Assembly (NCBI GenBank): GCA_003254905.1
Contig: QANU01075873.1
Coordinates: 1-64,000, forward strand
Length of the DNA: 64,000 nt
From: Nissolia schottii
Lineage: Eukaryota; Streptophyta; Magnoliopsida; Fabales; Fabaceae
Direction of reading: 5' to 3'
Shown: positions 60,003 to 64,000 of the stretch, one piece after another
Position numbering within the stretch: position 1 is the first letter of the stretch
How the letters are laid out: the number at the start of each line of letters is the position of its first letter
Translations under genes and position numbers: made by a program
The notes under the pieces: generated by a model
The model's input: only the letters and a program-made list of their open reading frames with translations
Told to the model about the DNA's origin: nothing
The model's database searches: none

Positions 60003-60106
60003 CTTCGACGCAACAATAAGGTTGTTGCCTCGTGACCTGGAGCTCACAAGTCCTAACCTTGGAAACTACCTCTTTACTTAGGGGGGATAAGGTTGTGGAC
60101 ATATAC
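60003..60106 (+). mobile_element. SINE fragment cut by the long-TIR element
   Basis: GCAACAATAAGGTTGTTGCC, GTGACCTGGAGCTCACAAG and CTTGGAAACTACCTCTTTAC match in order the head of a widespread plant tRNA-type SINE. The expected tail does not appear; the sequence stops at the border of the element starting at 60107, and no remainder is seen after 63859. Confidence 0.55.
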
Positions 60107-60464
60107 TGGAACATCCCACTTTTTCCTTAAAGGGAATTTCGCGTAATAAATAAATATACGAGCCATATATTTAGACTGAAAAAATTAAATCATAAAATTT
60201 ATTTTCTAAAAATACCAGTCAAAATAATGGTTTCACGATCTCGCAGAATTTCGCGAGACCTGGACCGATTTTCGGTCGTCGCCAGAATTTAATTACGTAT
60301 CGAAGGTACCCGTAAAATACACTTTTACTAAAGAAAAATTACGAGTACCTTGGATTACTTTAAATTCCTCATTTTAAGTGTTTGTACAATGTATTTTTAT
60401 GTTTAGATAATTTTTACGATATTCGTTAAATTTGCGCGTACGTGGTCATACACGTGTACGTGTA

Positions 60465-60494
60465 NNNNNNNNNNNNNNNNNNNNNNNNNNNNNN
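60465..60494. other. Assembly gap (30 N)
   Basis: Thirty consecutive N follow an ACGTGTACGTGT stretch. The true length of missing sequence is unknown. Frames running through it are artefacts. Confidence 0.99.
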
Positions 60495-61831
60495 TAACAA
60501 TTTTTGGAGCAAAAATCAGCTCACCACACAGCTGCCCCTCACCAACTCTCTTACACTCACCTTACTTTCCTTACACACACTATACCTTAACCCATGCTTT
60601 CTACTATGCAACACAATACTATTCTTCTTTTCTTTTATTTATTTCATTCATTTGTTAAAATCACACATACACACCTGTAGCAAATCAGCAGCCCATCTTC
60701 TTCCATCTTCTTCAATTTGTTTCCTCTCTTTGCTCATTTATAAGACTAAGAGCCAGAACCATTGTGCTTCCATTCACTTCTCCATTTTTCATCCTTGTTT
60801 CCTTCTTCACCAAGAGAGAACTGAACCCACCCAAGGCCAACCCACCACCATCTTTATCTCTTTGTTTTCTCCCATTAGTGACCAAGAAAAACTCCCTTCA
60901 TTCCCCTCACAAGAACCAAACAACCACTAGTCTCCATTCTCAAGTTCCATCTTGAAGGGAGGTGACAACAAGCTTGGAATCTCAAGGCCTATTTGGGACT
61001 CCACCTCAAGCTCTTCTCACCAACACCAACTCTCTTGGAAAGTGGGTAAACCTTGGCTAAATCACCACCTTGATGATCTATGTGTGTTATATGTTGTGCG
61101 TTGGAAAATATAGTATGTATGTGCTGTGTATGTATGATGTGTGCAACTCTTGGTGATCACTCCTGATGTGTGTAACACCTGTGCTAACTGCCCACGCTAT
61201 AGTCGTAAGCAATGCTCACAGGGTTGTTATCTGCTTTAGTTGGGTTACTCCTAGCCCCTACTTTTAGCTTTGCAAATATTTCTTACTCGAAAATATGGAC
61301 CGTTTTGAAACATTATTCCTTTTCTTTCTAAATTGAGCTATGCGTGATCAAGAAAGCATGTGTATATATAAACAAATGATAGAGTCCAAACAGACTTAAG
61401 CGATAACTAATCTATTGGATATTCATACAGAATAATTCATGATATATATATATATAATATACAATCACCTGATCCATTACATAATTACACATTTGAGTAA
61501 TAATACATAATTACACATAATGCACATAATCGTTAATGGCCCGTCTAGACCATTTAACTGTTACATCACACAAAATACTAGCCACTCAGGAGATCTCTAA
61601 GTGTCAATGCATATTAAAGTTCCTACTGGTTATTAGCATCCGTCGTAGCTTTATCTAGTTTACTAGGTAATTGGGGATTTCTAATCTTTGTATTACCTAT
61701 GGATTCGTGCTTATTAACTTTATTCGCTTGAGTAATGTGATGTCCGATCATCTACTCGCGTGGTCTACAAAGTTCGTATAGGTCGTCTTGAGAGTTCTCT
61801 TGACGGTAACTTATAGCGTATACATACTTAA

Positions 61832-61877
61832 ATACATACATACATACATACATACATACATACATACATACATACAT
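61832..61877. repeat. (ACAT)n microsatellite
   Basis: About eleven tandem ACAT units inside the long-TIR element. Confidence 0.95.
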
Positions 61878-62654
61878 CACACATCTTATGCATGAGAGAA
61901 CATGGGGGTTCTCTTACGCGCCCTGTCAAGCGTGTGTATCGGGGATGCGTCCTTCTTGGTTCTTTGTGTTCATCATTCTCCTTTGTAGCCGTGGCCGTCG
62001 GTTACAACCTACTCCTGTTTCCGTATCGTGTCGACCAGGTAGCTCTTTGGCCTGAGTGGTAGCGAACCACAGATGCACGATGGCATACTACATCGAACAA
62101 CGATATGGAACAACCATCCGACTTGTGGGATGACGAGGGGCCTTCCTTGTGACAATGTCAGGAGTGGACTTGTTCGTTCTTACGTTCTTCTTCTTCATTC
62201 TTTGGGGCCTATTATGCGCTTTTAGCTACTTTAACTCTTTTGTAACGTTTCTTTCTTTATATATCTTTTCTTTGAAATAAGGTCAGGTCGATGCTTCCGT
62301 AAAATCATTAGCCAATCCATCTTGTTGGACTGGTGAGGGGCTTGTCCTCTGGACATGCTAAGAGAGAGGATAATCCTAATCATATAGATATGTACTTTCT
62401 TCAAGGTAAACCGGACTCTCTGTGGCCGGGCCTTAAGATATTACTTTTTGCTACGATTCAGTTATGATCTTTAAAACATTAGATGATTGCTTTCTAGTTA
62501 TCTACAGTCGTCCTAGAGCACTAATGACAACTGAGTCCTCATGATGCATGTTAACATAACATATACTTTCATAATCATTTTTAGCAGCAAATATAACTTC
62601 CAGTGGCCTAGTGCTTGTTGGAATGGGTAGGTAAGCTAAAAAAGTTTTTCAGTG

Positions 62655-62885
62655 GTCATTCGAATGGCCATAGCTATTCATTCGAATGACAGTGAAATTT
62701 GGCTCTTAGGTTGGTCGAATTCATGAGTCATTCGAATGACCTGAAAATTTGGCTCTCTGATTGTAAAAATTCATGAGTCATTCGAATGACCATGACTAGG
62801 TCATTCAAATGACGTGGTAAATTTGCTCTTGGATGAGTGAAATTTCAGGGTCATTCGAATGACTATGCTTGGTCATTTGAATGAC
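62655..62885. repeat. Array of seven 14-bp palindromes (GTCATTCGAATGAC)
   Basis: Copies at 62655, 62677, 62727, 62777, 62800, 62850 and 62872. The third, fourth and sixth are perfect palindromes. The fifth (GTCATTCAAATGAC) and seventh (GTCATTTGAATGAC) are reverse complements of each other; the first and second have one or two changes. Start spacings are 22, 50, 50, 23, 50 and 22. Spacers repeat GAAATTTGGCTCT and TTCATGA. No protein frame overlaps. Confidence 0.93.
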
Positions 62886-64000
62886 CTTGCGTCAGACTCA
62901 TTCACAGCGTAGTTTCTTGCTTGTTTTCCAAATCTTTCATTGAAAAATCTCTTAGGCTTTTCCACATGTTCCAACAATCACAATAATATATTTTTAACTT
63001 CAAAAACACATAAAATCATTCATGCATCATAATAAACATATTTTCTACATAATATTTATTACGTGATATTTTTCTATACTATACACACAACACGTAAAAA
63101 TCACCGAGGAGGTGAGTAAGTTAGGGTTATCCATTTCCTAAGCATGTCGGTTGTTAGTGAAAGTTGTGAGAAAGTGTTTCCACGAACATTAGGCTTGTCC
63201 TGCTATTTTTCTGGAGTCCGGCAGCGTAACCACAGAGTGCACGAACGGAAAGTTTGTAAACTTAACAGATGAAACTGTGAAGCAAGCAGTGACATGGGGT
63301 TGGCTATTTATAGACCACCATGTCAGTTTGGTCTTGGCCAATTTGGCTAAAAATAAAATTAAAAAAGAAAATGAAATTAAAATGGATGAGGCTTAGTTGC
63401 CTTTGTTGACTTTTGTTTTTCTTTGACTTCTTTGTGTTGTGTGTGTGTGTGTGGCCGTGTCTCTCACGAGACAGGGCTGATGGCCCTTGGTCATGTGGCC
63501 AATTTTGATCATGTTTGATTGTGTTTGGTCGTTAGTTATGGATGTCTTAAAAATTATCCGAACACACAGTCGTGATCTACTAATTTTTCTTATCAAGAAT
63601 TTACGTCAGTTCAAGGTATTCGTAAATTTATTTTTATAACAATGTATTTTACGGATACCTTTGACACCTGACTAAATTTCGATGACGACCAAAAATCGAT
63701 CCGAATCTCGCGAAATTCTGCGAGATCGCGAAACCATTATTTTGACTGGTATTTTGGAGAAATAAATTGTATAATTAAATTTTTCAGTCTAAATAATCGT
63801 CTCAAATATATATATTAATTATGCGAAATCTTTGTAAGGGAAAAAATCGGGATGTTACAATGTGGTCTATGCATTTTTATGTATGAATGTTGTTAGGTAT
63901 ATGCTGTCTATGATGATGTTGTCTGGAAAACTGCTGGTGATTACCTGTGATTTGCCAGAATTTTAGTATGCTTAGGTTTGAGATATGAAAAGAGGGAGTT

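Larger units (their letters stand above)
60107..63859. mobile_element. 3.75-kb element with about 260-bp terminal inverted repeats
   Basis: The left end (TGGAACATCCCACTTTTTCC) and the reverse complement of the right end (TGTAACATCCCGATTTTTTCCC) align with few gaps over about 264 bp: 60107-60370 against 63596-63859, roughly three quarters identical. ACCAGTCAAAATAATGGTTTC is perfect in both. The interior has no protein frame. It contains a C/T-rich block (60500-60960), a CATA microsatellite, the palindrome array at 62655-62885, and near 63310 a minus-strand TATA-like GTCTATAAATAG that faces inward. Flanking target duplications are not evident. It could be a MULE-like or fold-back element, or two LTRs of one family in opposite orientation. 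It lies in CPSF73-II intron 10. Confidence 0.75.

Noticed and set aside
60442..60930. 162-codon frame crossing the N gap
   Set aside because: Includes undetermined residues and low-complexity Leu/Ser/Thr sequence inside a transposon.
62655..62885. CRISPR-like array
   Set aside because: The repeats are short palindromes with repetitive spacers inside a plant transposon; no cas genes.

Overview
The window is nuclear DNA from a flowering plant, probably a legume-type eudicot. The signs are AT-rich intergenic DNA, small exons with GT-AG introns, plant-only gene families (ATL RING-H2, tonoplast sugar transporter, CPSF73-II) and plant transposon classes (Stowaway and hAT MITEs, tRNA-derived SINEs, RTE LINEs, copia and gypsy fragments). 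No prokaryotic, organellar or viral region was seen. Assembly gaps are one N at 41506 and a run of 30 N at 60465-60494. Exon models were built by eye from protein family resemblance and splice sites; most sum to a length divisible by three.

Layout. 1-166: right end of a repeat whose terminus resembles the one at 63859. 500-4300: decayed minus-strand transposon-type gene in DNA dense with the motif GCACAAACATT. 6386-7048 (+): intact single-exon ATL8/ATL80-like E3 ligase. 7773-8147: long-TIR MITE. 8595-8778: four 29-bp hairpin units. 12548-14816 (-): adaptin-binding p34-like P-loop gene with a broken C-terminus. 16408-20353 and 23354-26169 (+): tandem pair of intact seven-exon genes with a plant transposase (Transposase_24, Ptta/En/Spm) domain. 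27218-33077 (-): six-exon tonoplast monosaccharide transporter (TST/MSSP). 33078-39300: intergenic, with a SINE, MITEs and a tandem duplication. 39609-41467 (pseudogene) and 45851-47590 (intact), both +: tandem pair of single-MYB/SANT genes, the intact one ending in an EAR repression motif. Between them lie a second patch of the GCACAAACATT motif, a nested solo LTR and a copia fragment. 48846-49852: GGGCC-rich minisatellite and a hAT MITE, directly upstream of CPSF73-II (50123 to beyond 59328, +), whose large introns hold SINE, short-LTR gypsy, MITE and RTE insertions. 60107-63859: 3.75-kb element with about 260-bp inverted ends, containing seven copies of the palindrome GTCATTCGAATGAC.

The host genes do not form a pathway. 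Two local tandem duplications show different fates: both transposase-domain copies stayed open, whereas one MYB copy decayed. The copies also give internal empty-site evidence for a MITE insertion. The least explained structures are the palindrome array at 62655-62885 and the hairpin array at 8595-8778.
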